Below, in pieces: positions 52,828 to 61,918 of a DNA stretch of 64,000 bases. Below the pieces are notes generated by a model. It searched no databases and was not told the origin of the DNA. It saw only the letters and a list, made by a program, of their open reading frames with translations. The position numbers were made by a program, and so were the translations under genes. The number at the start of each line of letters is the position of its first letter. Within the stretch, counting starts at the first letter, position 1. The stretch is from Lysinibacillus sp. JNUCC-52 (GTDB lineage: Bacteria > Bacillota > Bacilli > Bacillales_A > Planococcaceae). The DNA lies in NCBI RefSeq assembly GCF_015999545.1, contig NZ_CP065546.1:682001-746000 (forward strand), written 5' to 3'.

Positions 52828-53058
52828 TTCACCTCCTATACAAAAACGTTTATATATTATACGTCAGGATATTTTTTTCGTTTAGACTTTTGAAGTTGTT
52901 TATAAAAATTAATAGTATAAATAAGTGCTACTTAAACATATTGAAATAACTAAATTGCTACATTGTATTTTGCTTTTTATCATATAGTCCGTCCTATGTC
53001 CTTCTAGGAACCATACTATTTTTATTTTCATATTATACAAATAAGAACAATAAAGAAG

Positions 53059-53769
53059 GTGTTTGATATACAGAGGTCCAAATATTTAGACTTTTTATCC
53101 AAGTTTGGTGTTGGGGGTGCCCACCCTGGTGGTATGGCACTGACGAAGGAACTATTAAGAGCTGAAAACATAAGCAATACTTCTCAAATATTAGATGTAG
53201 GCTGTGGTACAGGCCAAACCGCTGCCTATTTAGCCTCCACATATAAAGCTTTTGTTACTGGCATAGATTTCAATTCAATCATGGTAGCTAAAGCTCAAAA
53301 CAGAATGAAGAAACATCACCTACCAGTCAACATTATAGAAGCCTCAATCGAACAAATTCCTTTACGTGATAAGCAATTTGATTTGATTATTTCTGAATCT
53401 GTACTTTCCTTTGTCAACAAGTCTAAAGCGCTCGATGAAATTTATCGATTATTGAAATACGGCGGTCGGTTCATTGCAATAGAATTTACTATGAATCAAA
53501 TGTTAGATAAAAAGAGTATGGATGAAATTGAACAATTTTACGGTTTCGACACATTATTATTAAAAAAAGATTGGGTTGCTCTTTTTAACGATGCTGGATT
53601 TCAAACAATTCGTATACGTAAAAATCAACAATCGCTTTCTTCCTCTCCTGAGTTTCAGCACTCACAAAATATCGAACGTGAACTTTATGATGTGATGAAT
53701 CAACACATTGAAATGAATTTAAAATATGATGGCATATTAGATTATCGTATTTACAGTTGTACGAAATAG
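53059..53769 (+). CDS. Class I SAM-dependent methyltransferase
   Basis: 236 residues from a GTG at 53059. The conserved N-terminal LDFLSKFGVGGAHPGGMALT is followed by motif I ILDVGCGTGQTAAYLA and motif II GIDFNSIMV. The start is uncertain, since the Shine-Dalgarno (AAGAAGG) abuts the GTG. Acceptor unknown. Confidence 0.85.
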   Translation: MFDIQRSKYLDFLSKFGVGGAHPGGMALTKELLRAENISNTSQILDVGCGTGQTAAYLASTYKAFVTGIDFNSIMVAKAQNRMKKHHLPVNIIEASIEQIPLRDKQFDLIISESVLSFVNKSKALDEIYRLLKYGGRFIAIEFTMNQMLDKKSMDEIEQFYGFDTLLLKKDWVALFNDAGFQTIRIRKNQQSLSSSPEFQHSQNIERELYDVMNQHIEMNLKYDGILDYRIYSCTK

Positions 53770-53771
53770 CT

Positions 53772-53814
53772 AAAAGCGTATGATTTGCCTTGTGCGAAAA
53801 TCATACGCTTTTTT
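53772..53814 (+). terminator. Terminator after the methyltransferase
   Basis: Fifteen-base arms AAAAGCGTATGATTT and AAATCATACGCTTTT with T-tail. Confidence 0.9.
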
Positions 53815-53848
53815 AAGTCTTTTTGAATTATTCGAGTTAGTGTAACCT

Positions 53849-54466
53849 TTATTTCATCATTGCGATAAAATGTTTTAAAATTCTAGCAGTTAAACCCCAA
53901 ATGGTATATTGTTCATAATCATAAAACCATTCTTCCATAGCTCGCGTTCTCCAGTTGTACTGTGCTCCATTGAAAATTTTGTCAAAAGGGAAGTCTAAGG
54001 AAGGTACTGGTTCAATAGATACTAAATGCATATAAGGTTCATGTTGCAATAACCAATTAACTGGTACTGTAAATACTTCTTCGACTTCATCTTTGTTATA
54101 GGAATGAATGATTTCATTGAAATCTACAATGGCCACAAATGGATATGTAACAAATGAGGAAGATGAAATATAGGGACTTAATTGTCCTATAACTTGAACC
54201 GTTTTCGGATCAATGCCTAACTCTTCGTATGTTTCTCGTAACGCGGCTGCTAATGGTGATGCATCGGAGGCGTCAATTCGACCACCTGGAAAACTAATAT
54301 CGCCAGGCTGTTTTCTCATTGTCAATGAACGCACTTCAAAAAGAATATGCCATTCACCATTCACTTGAACTAATGGGATTAATACCGCTGAACGAAACGC
54401 TGTGTCCTCTCCTATAAATAATGGCTGATTTTGCTGTAAATGATGCTTCAATTTATCTAGAAACAT
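53849..54466 (-). CDS. Nudix hydrolase, CoA pyrophosphatase type
   Basis: 205 residues. The Nudix box reads GGRIDASDASPLAAALRETYEELGI with the REx2EE core, preceded by KQPGDISFPGG and followed by the LSPYISSSSFVTYPFVAIV region of the UPF0035/CoA-diphosphatase group. It would clear oxidised CoA or similar nucleotide diphosphates. GAGGTGA lies upstream. Confidence 0.9.
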   Translation of the reverse strand: MFLDKLKHHLQQNQPLFIGEDTAFRSAVLIPLVQVNGEWHILFEVRSLTMRKQPGDISFPGGRIDASDASPLAAALRETYEELGIDPKTVQVIGQLSPYISSSSFVTYPFVAIVDFNEIIHSYNKDEVEEVFTVPVNWLLQHEPYMHLVSIEPVPSLDFPFDKIFNGAQYNWRTRAMEEWFYDYEQYTIWGLTARILKHFIAMMK

Positions 54467-54571
54467 GAGATTGTGCTCACCTCAATAGTTTATATTCTAC
54501 TTTATCGTAACATGAATAGATAGTTGGATAAAGGCTATCATATTCAAACTTTTATTTAAGATAGTTACAAT

Positions 54572-54607
54572 AAAAATGCAGAGGGGCATGCAATCCCCCA
54601 TCTGCGT
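54572..54607 (-). terminator. Terminator after the oxidoreductase
   Basis: GCAGA-GGGG pairs with CCCC-TCTGC (bulged) and TTTTTA follows on the minus strand. Confidence 0.72.
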
Positions 54608-55573
54608 TTAAGGCTGTAATAAAATTTTCCCAATACTTTTACGACTTTCCAGTAAAACATGTGCCTGTGCACCGTCTTGAAGGGCAAAAATGGTCGGCTT
54701 AGCAATTTTTATATGGCCCTCTGTAATCCATTCAAATAGTTGTTGTGACCGTATTTTTCTTTCCTCAAAGGAAGTTAAAACATTCCAAAGGTCTCCCCCA
54801 GTTAATGTTTTCGATGTATCCATTAGCAGACGAGGATCTACCGCCACAGGATCTCCTCCCGACATACCAAAAAATACGACGGTTCCGCCGATTTTAGTTG
54901 CCTCTAAACTATCTAGCAGTGTAGAGCCTACCGATTCGTATACAACATGAGCTCCTAGACCATTAGTAATTTCCTTCACTTTTTGTACCCACGGTTCTTC
55001 ATATAAAAAGACCTGGTCTGCACCGATGGCATATGCTACTTTTGCTTTTTCTTTTGAAGATGTAAGACCGATTACTTTAGCACCTTTTAACTTAGCCATT
55101 TGTATTAAGTTTTGACCAACGCCACCTGCCGCTGCATGAATTAGGACTGTATCTCCTTGTTGAATGGCATAGCTATCTGTCACTAAATATTGCGCAGTTA
55201 AGCCTTGTAATAAAACCGCAGCCGCCGTTTCAAAAGAAATTTCATTTGGTAATAAAATTACTTTATCTAGTGGTACTGCCACGAACTCTGCATTCGCAAA
55301 TGGAACATCTGCAAATGCTATACGATCACCTACTTGGATATTGTGAATATTTGCGCCTACCTTTTCAACAACACCCGCACCTTCATATCCTAAAATAAAT
55401 GGAGGCTGACCTGCTAAATGGTAATTGCCTTTACGTCGATAAATATCAGCAAAATTTAATCCAATCGCTTTCGTTCGTACGAGAACTTCGTTAGTTGTAA
55501 TGATTGGATCCGCTATTTCCTTATATTGTAATACTTCTGGACCGCCAAATGTTTCAAAAACTAATGCTTTCAT
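54608..55573 (-). CDS. NADPH:quinone oxidoreductase (zinc-free MDR family)
   Basis: 321 residues. MKALVFETFGGPEVLQYKEI start, GLNFADIYRRKGNY, nucleotide-binding AAAGGVGQNLIQMAKLKGAKVIG. No zinc-binding cysteines, as in QOR-type enzymes. It reduces quinones or enones using NADPH. AAGGGG is 8 bp before the ATG. Confidence 0.92.
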   Translation of the reverse strand: MKALVFETFGGPEVLQYKEIADPIITTNEVLVRTKAIGLNFADIYRRKGNYHLAGQPPFILGYEGAGVVEKVGANIHNIQVGDRIAFADVPFANAEFVAVPLDKVILLPNEISFETAAAVLLQGLTAQYLVTDSYAIQQGDTVLIHAAAGGVGQNLIQMAKLKGAKVIGLTSSKEKAKVAYAIGADQVFLYEEPWVQKVKEITNGLGAHVVYESVGSTLLDSLEATKIGGTVVFFGMSGGDPVAVDPRLLMDTSKTLTGGDLWNVLTSFEERKIRSQQLFEWITEGHIKIAKPTIFALQDGAQAHVLLESRKSIGKILLQP

Positions 55574-55659
55574 TATTTAACCCCTTATTCAATGTATGTA
55601 GCACCATATTACGCTAAAGAAAAAGGTCAATACAACTCTTTATGCTTGACATAAACCAT

Positions 55660-55695
55660 AAAAAAGCCAGTAGCGAATTGATTCACTACTGACTT
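55660..55695 (-). terminator. Terminator of the lipoprotein gene
   Basis: AGCCAGTAG pairs with CTACTGACT (one mismatch) with TTTTTT on the minus strand. Confidence 0.8.
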
Positions 55696-55704
55696 CTTCA
55701 CTTT

Positions 55705-56790
55705 TTACTTCGCTGTTAAAGTAACATTATCGGCAGTTGCCCAATTGTTAATTGGTAGTACTTTATAAGTACCGCCTGCCTTCAATGTTTCCTCCTTTAC
55801 ATCAAATATCCCAACAGCTCCTTTACGAGATGAATATCGATATTGAGCTTGTAATGTCGAGCCATCTTCAGCCTGTAATTCTATACTGCGACCTGCAAAT
55901 AATTCCATGCCTGGATCTTTATCAAGTGTCACTTGGAATGATGTGGCATCTATCGATTCTAGCGACTGAATTGTTAAAGGTGCTATTTCAGTCGCCGTGA
56001 ACCTAGGATTTTTAAGTACTGCCCAGTCAGCTGTTACCGTATATTCCATTCCCGACTTTAATGCTTTTCCTTCTGGTAAGCGGAATTTTGGTGCTTGTCT
56101 TCCATCTGCCGCTTGTGTAAACAGTACATAATTTGCCTGTATTTTCTCCCCATTCCCTGCTGTCAGTGTAACGACACGATCACGCAATGAGGAAATAACC
56201 TGATATTGCTTGCCTTTTTCGTCCTGATTTTCCTCATTCACTTGGAATGAAAGATCACCTCTAGCCTCTTTATATGCCTCTATAATATTTGAATAATCTG
56301 TTACACCTTCATCTTTAAATGATTCAATTTCAAACGTATCACTTGTAACTTGTTTCGCTTGGCTAATATTTATTAATTCATCGCTGGCATCAAAGGCAGT
56401 CGTTTCTCCACTTTTGTATCTTAGTGTGTAGTTAGTTCCTGCCTTCTGAATAGTGACTGGCACTATATACGTACTTTTAGCCCCTATTTTTAATCGAGGC
56501 ACATTGACGATACTTAAATCATGATTGAATGAGAAGTCTTTTTTTATTGTCTCTAAATTTTCTACTTTTACATCTTCTTCTGATAATGGTTCAGCAAAAG
56601 TTACTTGTAATGTCATAATGTTTAATGGCTTTATATCTGTAATTTGTTCCGTTTGTTTCACATCTTTTTTCGCCTCTTGTTGTGTTTGCCCTTCCTTTTG
56701 TTCTGTTTGTTTATTGAAAAAATTACACCCTGATATCGTGAATGTTACTGTTAACAAAATAGGCGCGATTATGCTTAGTCTTTTAGTCAT
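55705..56790 (-). CDS. Lipoprotein with repeated Ig-like/S-layer-type beta domains
   Basis: 361 residues from the ATG at 56790, better spaced from GGGGAG than the one six bases upstream. Lipobox TISGC (cysteine near 22), then a charged Q/E/K linker, then several beta repeats in which 'LQVTFAEPLSEEDVKVEN', 'FQVTLDKDPG' and 'GMEYTV..GGTYKV' look alike. It would sit outside the membrane. The repeats resemble domains seen in Bacillus cell-surface proteins. Function unknown. Confidence 0.68.
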   Translation of the reverse strand: MTKRLSIIAPILLTVTFTISGCNFFNKQTEQKEGQTQQEAKKDVKQTEQITDIKPLNIMTLQVTFAEPLSEEDVKVENLETIKKDFSFNHDLSIVNVPRLKIGAKSTYIVPVTIQKAGTNYTLRYKSGETTAFDASDELINISQAKQVTSDTFEIESFKDEGVTDYSNIIEAYKEARGDLSFQVNEENQDEKGKQYQVISSLRDRVVTLTAGNGEKIQANYVLFTQAADGRQAPKFRLPEGKALKSGMEYTVTADWAVLKNPRFTATEIAPLTIQSLESIDATSFQVTLDKDPGMELFAGRSIELQAEDGSTLQAQYRYSSRKGAVGIFDVKEETLKAGGTYKVLPINNWATADNVTLTAK

Positions 56791-56964
56791 TGTCATAACT
56801 CCCCTTCAAGTAATTTTTCTCGCACTTAGACCTTTTCGAAATGTACAATCGTTTACCTTCTTCAATTTCCATTCTTGCCCACCCTACACGATTGTTATAC
56901 GTAAAGATGTTTCTTGTTACTTTCCAACGATTTCATTTAATTTGAATGGATAAAATGGTTAAAA

Positions 56965-57004
56965 ACAAAAAAATAGTATGCTTGGTCTTAATCCAAGCAT
57001 ACTA
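56965..57004 (-). terminator. Terminator of the PepSY gene
   Basis: Perfect arms ATAGTATGCTTGG and CCAAGCATACTAT with TTTTTTT on the minus strand. Confidence 0.92.
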
Positions 57005-57019
57005 TCGATCATGTGAATT

Positions 57020-58378
57020 TTAGTTCAAATCACTTACTGTGGGCTTATTTTTCCTTTTAATTTTCATCGCTAGCTCAAGCAATGCGACGACAATTAAAGA
57101 TATGCCAAATAGCGGCATAATGATACCTAAAATAATTATAACAATGATTAAAGGAATTGATATTTTTTGAGATAATTGAGGTGGTGCTGATAGTAAGCCT
57201 TTTTTCTTGCGCAGCAACCATGTTCGGAATCCCCAGAAAATCACACCTAAAAATGCTATACAAACAACTAAGTTTAATAACTTATTTGGCCAACCAAATA
57301 AGTGTCCTTCATGCAACGGAATACCCCAAGTAAACCATTTAGCTAAAATACCATAATCATCATAGCTAACCTTAGAAATAAATTCGCCACTGTATTGGTC
57401 AAAGTAGCTAGTCATTTCCTCATAAGGACTAACATCAAGTCCTGTTACACCTGTGTTACTTGATTTTGCTACTGTAAATACACCATCATCACTTGTCGGA
57501 TAAATAATGGAATATGGCTTTGTAACCCCATTTGCCTCTATTTGTTGTTGTAAACTAGCGACATTCATTTGATTTGGATTTCGACTTACATTTACTGCTC
57601 CCATCCCATGATGCGCATGTTTAGAAGAAGATGGCGCCTCTTCTTTACGTGTTGCCCACGGAATTTCACTCATATCTGAAGTAGGCGGTTGTTGTTGTAA
57701 TAATGGCGTTCCAATTGACGGGTTTGCTTGTGAAGCTGAATAAATAAAATTCCCCATAAATGCCGACCAAGGTAAGCCTGTAAAAATAAGAACAATCATC
57801 GGAATTGTTATAATCGTTCCAATCAGTGCATGCCATCTTCTATTGTTTTGTCGTTTATTCGCCTGTTTCGCTTTCTTTAACACTTTTCCTTTAAAAGTCA
57901 TATACAGACCAGATAGTAGTAAAAAGATTGCCCAACAGGCAGCCAATTCTACTAAGTAATTGACTACAGTTCCACCTAAAAATAAAGAGCTGTGCAAGCT
58001 TCTTAACACATTCGAAAATGTATATGTCGGATCTTGATAACCAATGATTTGATTATTTTCATCTAAAAATAAATATCTTTGATCACCCTTGGCATTTGTC
58101 ATCGTTAAACGTGTATTGTAAGGTTCTTCTAATTCAATAATTTTAGTCGTCGTATAGCTTGAAAATGCCGCTTCTGCCTGTTGAACACCTTCATCAATTG
58201 TTAATGCTTCTGTTTTTTTACTACTACCAAAAAAATAATCGTCATATAATTGATTTTCTACATCGGTATAAAACAAATAGCCAATGCCACTAAGTGTGAG
58301 TGTGATTAGAAGTGGTGTAATAAATAATGCAGCATAAAAATGCATTCGCCAAAAACCTGAATAAGTTGCATTTTTCAT
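57020..58378 (-). CDS. PepSY-associated transmembrane protein (PiuB/FhuF-like membrane reductase family)
   Basis: 452 residues. An N-terminal membrane helix, a PepSY-type region, membrane helices near 140-165 and 185-210, a second extracytoplasmic region (about 215-345, with a KHAHHG histidine cluster) and two more helices near the C-terminus. The family is often found with iron/siderophore genes and proposed to reduce ferric complexes. No clear Fur box is seen here. GGGGA lies 7 bp before the ATG. Confidence 0.85.
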   Translation of the reverse strand: MKNATYSGFWRMHFYAALFITPLLITLTLSGIGYLFYTDVENQLYDDYFFGSSKKTEALTIDEGVQQAEAAFSSYTTTKIIELEEPYNTRLTMTNAKGDQRYLFLDENNQIIGYQDPTYTFSNVLRSLHSSLFLGGTVVNYLVELAACWAIFLLLSGLYMTFKGKVLKKAKQANKRQNNRRWHALIGTIITIPMIVLIFTGLPWSAFMGNFIYSASQANPSIGTPLLQQQPPTSDMSEIPWATRKEEAPSSSKHAHHGMGAVNVSRNPNQMNVASLQQQIEANGVTKPYSIIYPTSDDGVFTVAKSSNTGVTGLDVSPYEEMTSYFDQYSGEFISKVSYDDYGILAKWFTWGIPLHEGHLFGWPNKLLNLVVCIAFLGVIFWGFRTWLLRKKKGLLSAPPQLSQKISIPLIIVIIILGIIMPLFGISLIVVALLELAMKIKRKNKPTVSDLN

Positions 58379-58496
58379 CTCTTGTTCCCCAATCTATTAT
58401 AATAAAAGCAAATTTATTATATAAAATAAAAGTGAAATAAGAATGAAGTCCTAGAGAAAAAGGAAAAAAAGTCTAAGCATGGTTACTTTAAATATT

Positions 58497-58541
58497 AAAA
58501 GGCTACTTAACATCCTGTAAATCAGGTTGTGTTAAGTAGCC
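58497..58541 (-). terminator. Terminator after the 60-aa gene
   Basis: GGCTACTTAAC pairs with GTTAAGTAGCC, with an inner ATCCTG/CAGGT stem and TTTTAAT on the minus strand. Confidence 0.85.
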
Positions 58542-58550
58542 ATCCGTATT

Positions 58551-58733
58551 TTATCCGATTAATTCTTTTCTTACATTGCAATAAGCTGCATAAATGTCTG
58601 AATGGTGCGCTTCATCTTGCCCAAAAAAATACTCAACAAGCTCTACTAATGTTTTTCTAGCTCCATCAAACTGTTTTTGCATAATTTCATATTTAAAAAG
58701 ATTTTCATAATGCTCGATCACTTGTGGATTCAT
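58551..58733 (-). CDS. Small helical protein downstream of the cobalamin riboswitch, 60 aa
   Basis: Start at the ATG 58733 with AAGGAGTG upstream; a longer reading to 58814 would enter the terminator stem and is rejected. The product (MNPQVIEHYENLFKYE..., KTLVELVEYFFGQDEAHH, KELIG end) is soluble and helical with no family I know. It is the first gene past a cobalamin riboswitch on the same strand, but a terminator (58760-58790) lies between them, so it may be expressed only when that terminator is bypassed. No B12-related motif is visible. Confidence 0.6.
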   Translation of the reverse strand: MNPQVIEHYENLFKYEIMQKQFDGARKTLVELVEYFFGQDEAHHSDIYAAYCNVRKELIG

Positions 58734-58759
58734 GTGATACACTCCTTCATTTTTAGCAT

Positions 58760-58790
58760 AAAAAAACATCTTTCCTTCTTGAGAAAGATG
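58760..58790 (-). terminator. Terminator between riboswitch leader and the 60-aa gene
   Basis: CATCTTTC pairs with GAAAGATG, followed by TTTTTTT on the minus strand. Expression platform candidate, although ~170 nt from the aptamer. Confidence 0.8.
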
Positions 58791-58794
58791 CCTA

Positions 58795-58926
58795 CTATGA
58801 CAAATACACGACATAATACGTCGATTGCCATGACAGAAAAAGCTTGCTATTACACATAGAAGCTACCCTTTTGACGATCGTCGTACTATGAGCATGCAGA
58901 AGAAATTCTCTAGTCACACTCAACAC
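58795..58926 (-). CDS. Possible 43-aa leader peptide after the cobalamin riboswitch
   Basis: GTG at 58926 preceded by GAGGATAGGGG, reading VLSVTREFLLHAHSTTIVKR... to TAG at 58795. It ends just before the terminator stem. It is not similar to anything I know and may be chance coding or a decayed gene end. It is listed because it is the only ORF directly controlled by the riboswitch region. Confidence 0.3.
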   Translation of the reverse strand: MLSVTREFLLHAHSTTIVKRVASMCNSKLFLSWQSTYYVVYLS

Positions 58927-58961
58927 CCCCTATCCTCGTAGGTTTTTTGGTTGTACTAGAT

Positions 58962-59122
58962 AAAGGCAGGTCTCCTGGCTTATGTTCATCACACGTTTCC
59001 CCTTCCCATTACATTCACGTAACAGTGGGTTTGTTGAAATGTGCTCCCATTTACAGTTGCGGGACAGCGTCGGTTTTTCACCGATCTTCCCTTTTAAACA
59101 AATCGAAATGAAGATTTGTACC
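58962..59122 (-). promoter_or_regulatory. Cobalamin riboswitch (aptamer)
   Basis: Reading the minus strand there is GGTAC at the 5' end, AAAAGGGAAGATCGGTGAAA, the B12-box-like core CTGTCCCGCAACTGTAA, GGGAG, CCCACTG, GGGAAGG and the closing AGCCAGGAGACCTGCCT. These are the landmark segments of class-I cobalamin riboswitches, in order. An extended -10, TGGTATAAT (59148-59153 on the plus strand as ATTATA), precedes it. Such RNAs normally control B12 import or synthesis or B12-replaceable enzymes, none of which follows here. Confidence 0.95.
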
Positions 59123-59159
59123 TCTATCTTATTATTCCGTTTTTATTATTATACCATAA

Positions 59160-59456
59160 AAATTTGTACACATTGACACGTTCCTAATAGATTACTAATA
59201 TTTAATGTAACGGTTTTTATTTTCCAATAAATCCATTTTAATAAAAATATTCACATTTCTTTTTTCACATAAAAAAGAGTGTGATGCCGCCTATCTTTAC
59301 ATACTCATTGCTTCATTTAATTGTATCTAATTCGCTTAGATACCTTGAATATCATGTACATACTTTTCACGTTTTTTAATGATGTGATAACGAAAGCTTT
59401 ACATTGACCGAATCGAATTGTAACAAAGTCTATGTTTTTTGCAACAAAACGAAAAA
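59160..59456. other. Intergenic region between riboswitch promoter and LytTR cassette
   Basis: About 300 AT-rich bp between two divergent units. I find no ORF, RNA gene or repeat that I can support here beyond generic promoter-like hexamers. Confidence 0.5.
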
Positions 59457-59490
59457 TTATCGTAAGTGCTAAGAAGTGTTGCTACGATAA
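59457..59490. promoter_or_regulatory. Inverted repeat upstream of the LytTR cassette
   Basis: TTATCGTA (59457-59464) and TACGATAA (59483-59490) are perfect 8-base arms 18 bp apart, directly before the ribosome site AGGAAGGAG. Possible self-binding site of the LytTR protein or a leader hairpin. Confidence 0.45.
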
Positions 59491-59508
59491 AAACAGGAAG
59501 GAGAACAC

Positions 59509-59949
59509 ATGAAATTCAACTACATATGGAAAAACAAACAATCCATTTCTGAAATTGACATCATAAGTCATCCATCGAATAAGGAATTGCTTTTGACATT
59601 TGAACAGCATTTTTCACAACCTATTACATTAAGCGCAACAGATTTCAAAACAAATCGCAACGTTATGATTGAACTCAATGATATTGAAGCAATTGAAGCA
59701 TCTGGTCATTTTACGAAAGTCTTTTTAATAGATGGTACAGAGTTATTACTAAACAAGATTTTAAAAGAATTAACTTACTTGGAATCATTTGGATTGGTTA
59801 GAATCAACAATTCGATGATATTGAATTTAAATCAAATACGCTCTTTTGCTTCAGGAAGTCATGCAAGATTGGAAGTGATGACAAAACAACAAAATAAGTA
59901 TATTGTCAGCAGACATTATGCAAAATCGATTAAGGAGAAATTAATATGA
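59509..59949 (+). CDS. LytTR-domain DNA-binding protein
   Basis: 146 residues, no receiver domain. The C-terminal ~100 residues are a LytTR domain (NRNVMIELNDIEAIEASGHFTKV ... YLESFGLVRINNSMILNLNQIRSF ... YIVSRHYAKSIKEKL). Stand-alone LytTR proteins with DUF3021 partners are common in Firmicutes and often autoregulate. It overlaps the next gene by four bases (ATGA). Confidence 0.9.
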   Translation: MKFNYIWKNKQSISEIDIISHPSNKELLLTFEQHFSQPITLSATDFKTNRNVMIELNDIEAIEASGHFTKVFLIDGTELLLNKILKELTYLESFGLVRINNSMILNLNQIRSFASGSHARLEVMTKQQNKYIVSRHYAKSIKEKLI

Positions 59950-60356
59950 TACAAGATTTAAAAAACAGCTTTTTGTCTACTGCATTTTTGGGGTTAATTT
60001 TGATTGTCTTTTTAATGACTATATTTAATTTGCACGAAGAAGTGATCCACTTTCATTATCTATGGAATTTAATCGGGATTAGCGTGCTAATGGGGATTGT
60101 TTTTGGTATCGCATATCCTTACTTGTGGAATTACTCTACATTAAAAGTAACCTCAAAAATAACGATTAGCACTTTATTAAACTTTTTTTGTAGTGTAGGA
60201 AGTGTATATCTTTTTTCTTTAGACGTATTTGGATTCATCAAACCCTATTTGTTGCTATTTTTTGCAATAACGTTAGTTGGTCATATTATTGGATTTTATT
60301 TTTTCTCAAAATATGAAAACAAAAAAATAGCGGCTAGTTTGAATAGCTCGCTATAA
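59946..60356 (+). CDS. DUF3021-type membrane protein
   Basis: 136 residues, four hydrophobic helices. Size and position after a LytTR gene fit the DUF3021 family, which typically inhibits or modulates its LytTR partner. The four-base overlap shows tight coupling. The signal it senses is unknown. Confidence 0.8.
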   Translation: MIQDLKNSFLSTAFLGLILIVFLMTIFNLHEEVIHFHYLWNLIGISVLMGIVFGIAYPYLWNYSTLKVTSKITISTLLNFFCSVGSVYLFSLDVFGFIKPYLLLFFAITLVGHIIGFYFFSKYENKKIAASLNSSL

Positions 60357-60373
60357 CATTAAGGAGACGGAAA

Positions 60374-60934
60374 ATGAACCATGACACTAGTTTACAAGTA
60401 CTATTAAACGATATAGCTCAAAAACAAAAGAAGGGGCTCCCTTTTATAATGGCCTCCATATTTATATGGGGAATCATTACAACAATTACATTACTACCTT
60501 TCGATTTAATGATCAAAAACATTGGTATCTTATCTTGTGGGGCCTTGCTATTTCCTGTTTCAATTGTTTGTGCCAAAATAGTAAAAGTTGATTTATTTTA
60601 TAAAGAAAACCCTTTGATTAATGGTCTATTAATTGCAACAAACAATCAAATTTTATATTTAATTATTTGTATCCTTCTATTACTGAAAGCACCGATGTTA
60701 GTATTACCTGTTTATGCAATTATTTACGGTGCCCATTTATTACCATATTCATTCTTTTATCAATCAAAAAATTATCGATATAGTTCAATTTTTATTTGTT
60801 TCGCTATTTTAATAAGTATACTTTTCTTCCATTTAAACATAATTTTTGTCCCACTAATCGTAGAAATCGGTGTGCTATTCTTATTTTTCATGTTGCAAAA
60901 AGAAATAAAAACTAGTCTAAAAAAATCAGACTAG
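60374..60934 (+). CDS. Six-helix membrane protein in the LytTR operon (DUF7010-like)
   Basis: 186 residues, about six hydrophobic helices in pairs. AAGGAGACGG lies before the ATG. The third gene of the LytTR, DUF3021 operon, so it is the probable output or a further regulator. I recall similar proteins as DUF7010 but am not certain. Its last codons and stop lie in the terminator hairpin. Confidence 0.7.
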   Translation: MNHDTSLQVLLNDIAQKQKKGLPFIMASIFIWGIITTITLLPFDLMIKNIGILSCGALLFPVSIVCAKIVKVDLFYKENPLINGLLIATNNQILYLIICILLLLKAPMLVLPVYAIIYGAHLLPYSFFYQSKNYRYSSIFICFAILISILFFHLNIIFVPLIVEIGVLFLFFMLQKEIKTSLKKSD

Positions 60935-60940
60935 TTTTTT
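60907..60940 (+). terminator. Terminator of the LytTR operon
   Basis: AAAACTAGTCT pairs with AGACTAGTTTT, tail TTTT. It includes the final codons of the upstream gene. Confidence 0.85.
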
Positions 60941-60991
60941 ATCTACCTAGTAATGCTAAAAGCATGGCACCGATCTCTACCAAATGCTTTC

Positions 60992-61918
60992 TTAGTTACT
61001 AATTATATTAATAATCTTCTGATGAGCATCTTTGGCTTCAGGGATTGGCATTACAACAAACACATGAATCATTTTAGGATAAACATAGGTAGTGATTGCA
61101 ATTCCTTGTTCTGTTAATTTTTCGTCAAGTTTCATTGCATCTGGATATAAAGCTTCGTGTGTTCCAATAAAATGAGTAATCTTCCCAAGTCCTTTAAAGT
61201 CACCGTAAATCGGACTAAATAATGGGTCGGTTAAATTTTTATCAGCTGCCCATATTTTTGTAATTACTTGCATTCCCTCACGAGCTAAGAGGGGGTCCTT
61301 TTCATCATATTCAGGTATAAGAGGATTACTCAAACTCATATCAACACATGCAGACAATAAAATAATATCTTTCGGCTGAGGCAAATTCTCATTCTTTAAA
61401 AGTTGCGCCAAACCAAGTGCAATATTTCCGCCAGCCGAATCTCCCATGATAGTCAATTGGTGAGTACTTTCAATAGTTCCAATAATATCTTTATAAAGGC
61501 TGAGGATTTTCGGATAGGTATCCTTATAGTTATAATGAGGTACTTTAGGATAAATAGGAGCAATTATTTTTGCATCTAACGATTGTGCCATATTATCCAT
61601 AAATAGCCAGTGTAAATCTAAAGGCTGACTCGTCCAAGCACCACCATGTAAATAGTAAATAACTTTTTGATTCGAGGACTTTTGATCATTTAATGTAAAG
61701 ACTTGCATACCCTCGAATGACAGCTCCTGAACATCACTTGAAAATTTAACATCTTCTCCAATAACATAGGGTTTTGTATTTTCAGTACCCCTTTGCTGTA
61801 GGAAGCTTTCAGTGTTTTCGATAGTAGAAAAACTCTTTTTATTGCCTTGGGAAGTTATCCATTTTTCAAATTGAATACTTTCTACAGAACGTTCTCCATT
61901 ATAAGTTTCTACGCTCAT
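60992..61918 (-). CDS. Alpha/beta hydrolase (hormone-sensitive-lipase-like esterase)
   Basis: 308 residues from the ATG at 61918, 11 bp after AAAGGAG. HSL-family marks are YYLHGGAW (oxyanion HGG), GDSAGGNIALGL (nucleophile serine), an acidic residue in DPLFSPIYGDF and histidine in MIHVFVVMPIPEA. A cytoplasmic esterase of unknown substrate. Monocistronic. Confidence 0.9.
   Translation of the reverse strand: MSVETYNGERSVESIQFEKWITSQGNKKSFSTIENTESFLQQRGTENTKPYVIGEDVKFSSDVQELSFEGMQVFTLNDQKSSNQKVIYYLHGGAWTSQPLDLHWLFMDNMAQSLDAKIIAPIYPKVPHYNYKDTYPKILSLYKDIIGTIESTHQLTIMGDSAGGNIALGLAQLLKNENLPQPKDIILLSACVDMSLSNPLIPEYDEKDPLLAREGMQVITKIWAADKNLTDPLFSPIYGDFKGLGKITHFIGTHEALYPDAMKLDEKLTEQGIAITTYVYPKMIHVFVVMPIPEAKDAHQKIINIISN

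Noticed and set aside
58982-59176. 64-codon ORF on the plus strand
   Set aside because: It is antisense to the cobalamin riboswitch, whose conserved RNA segments explain the sequence.
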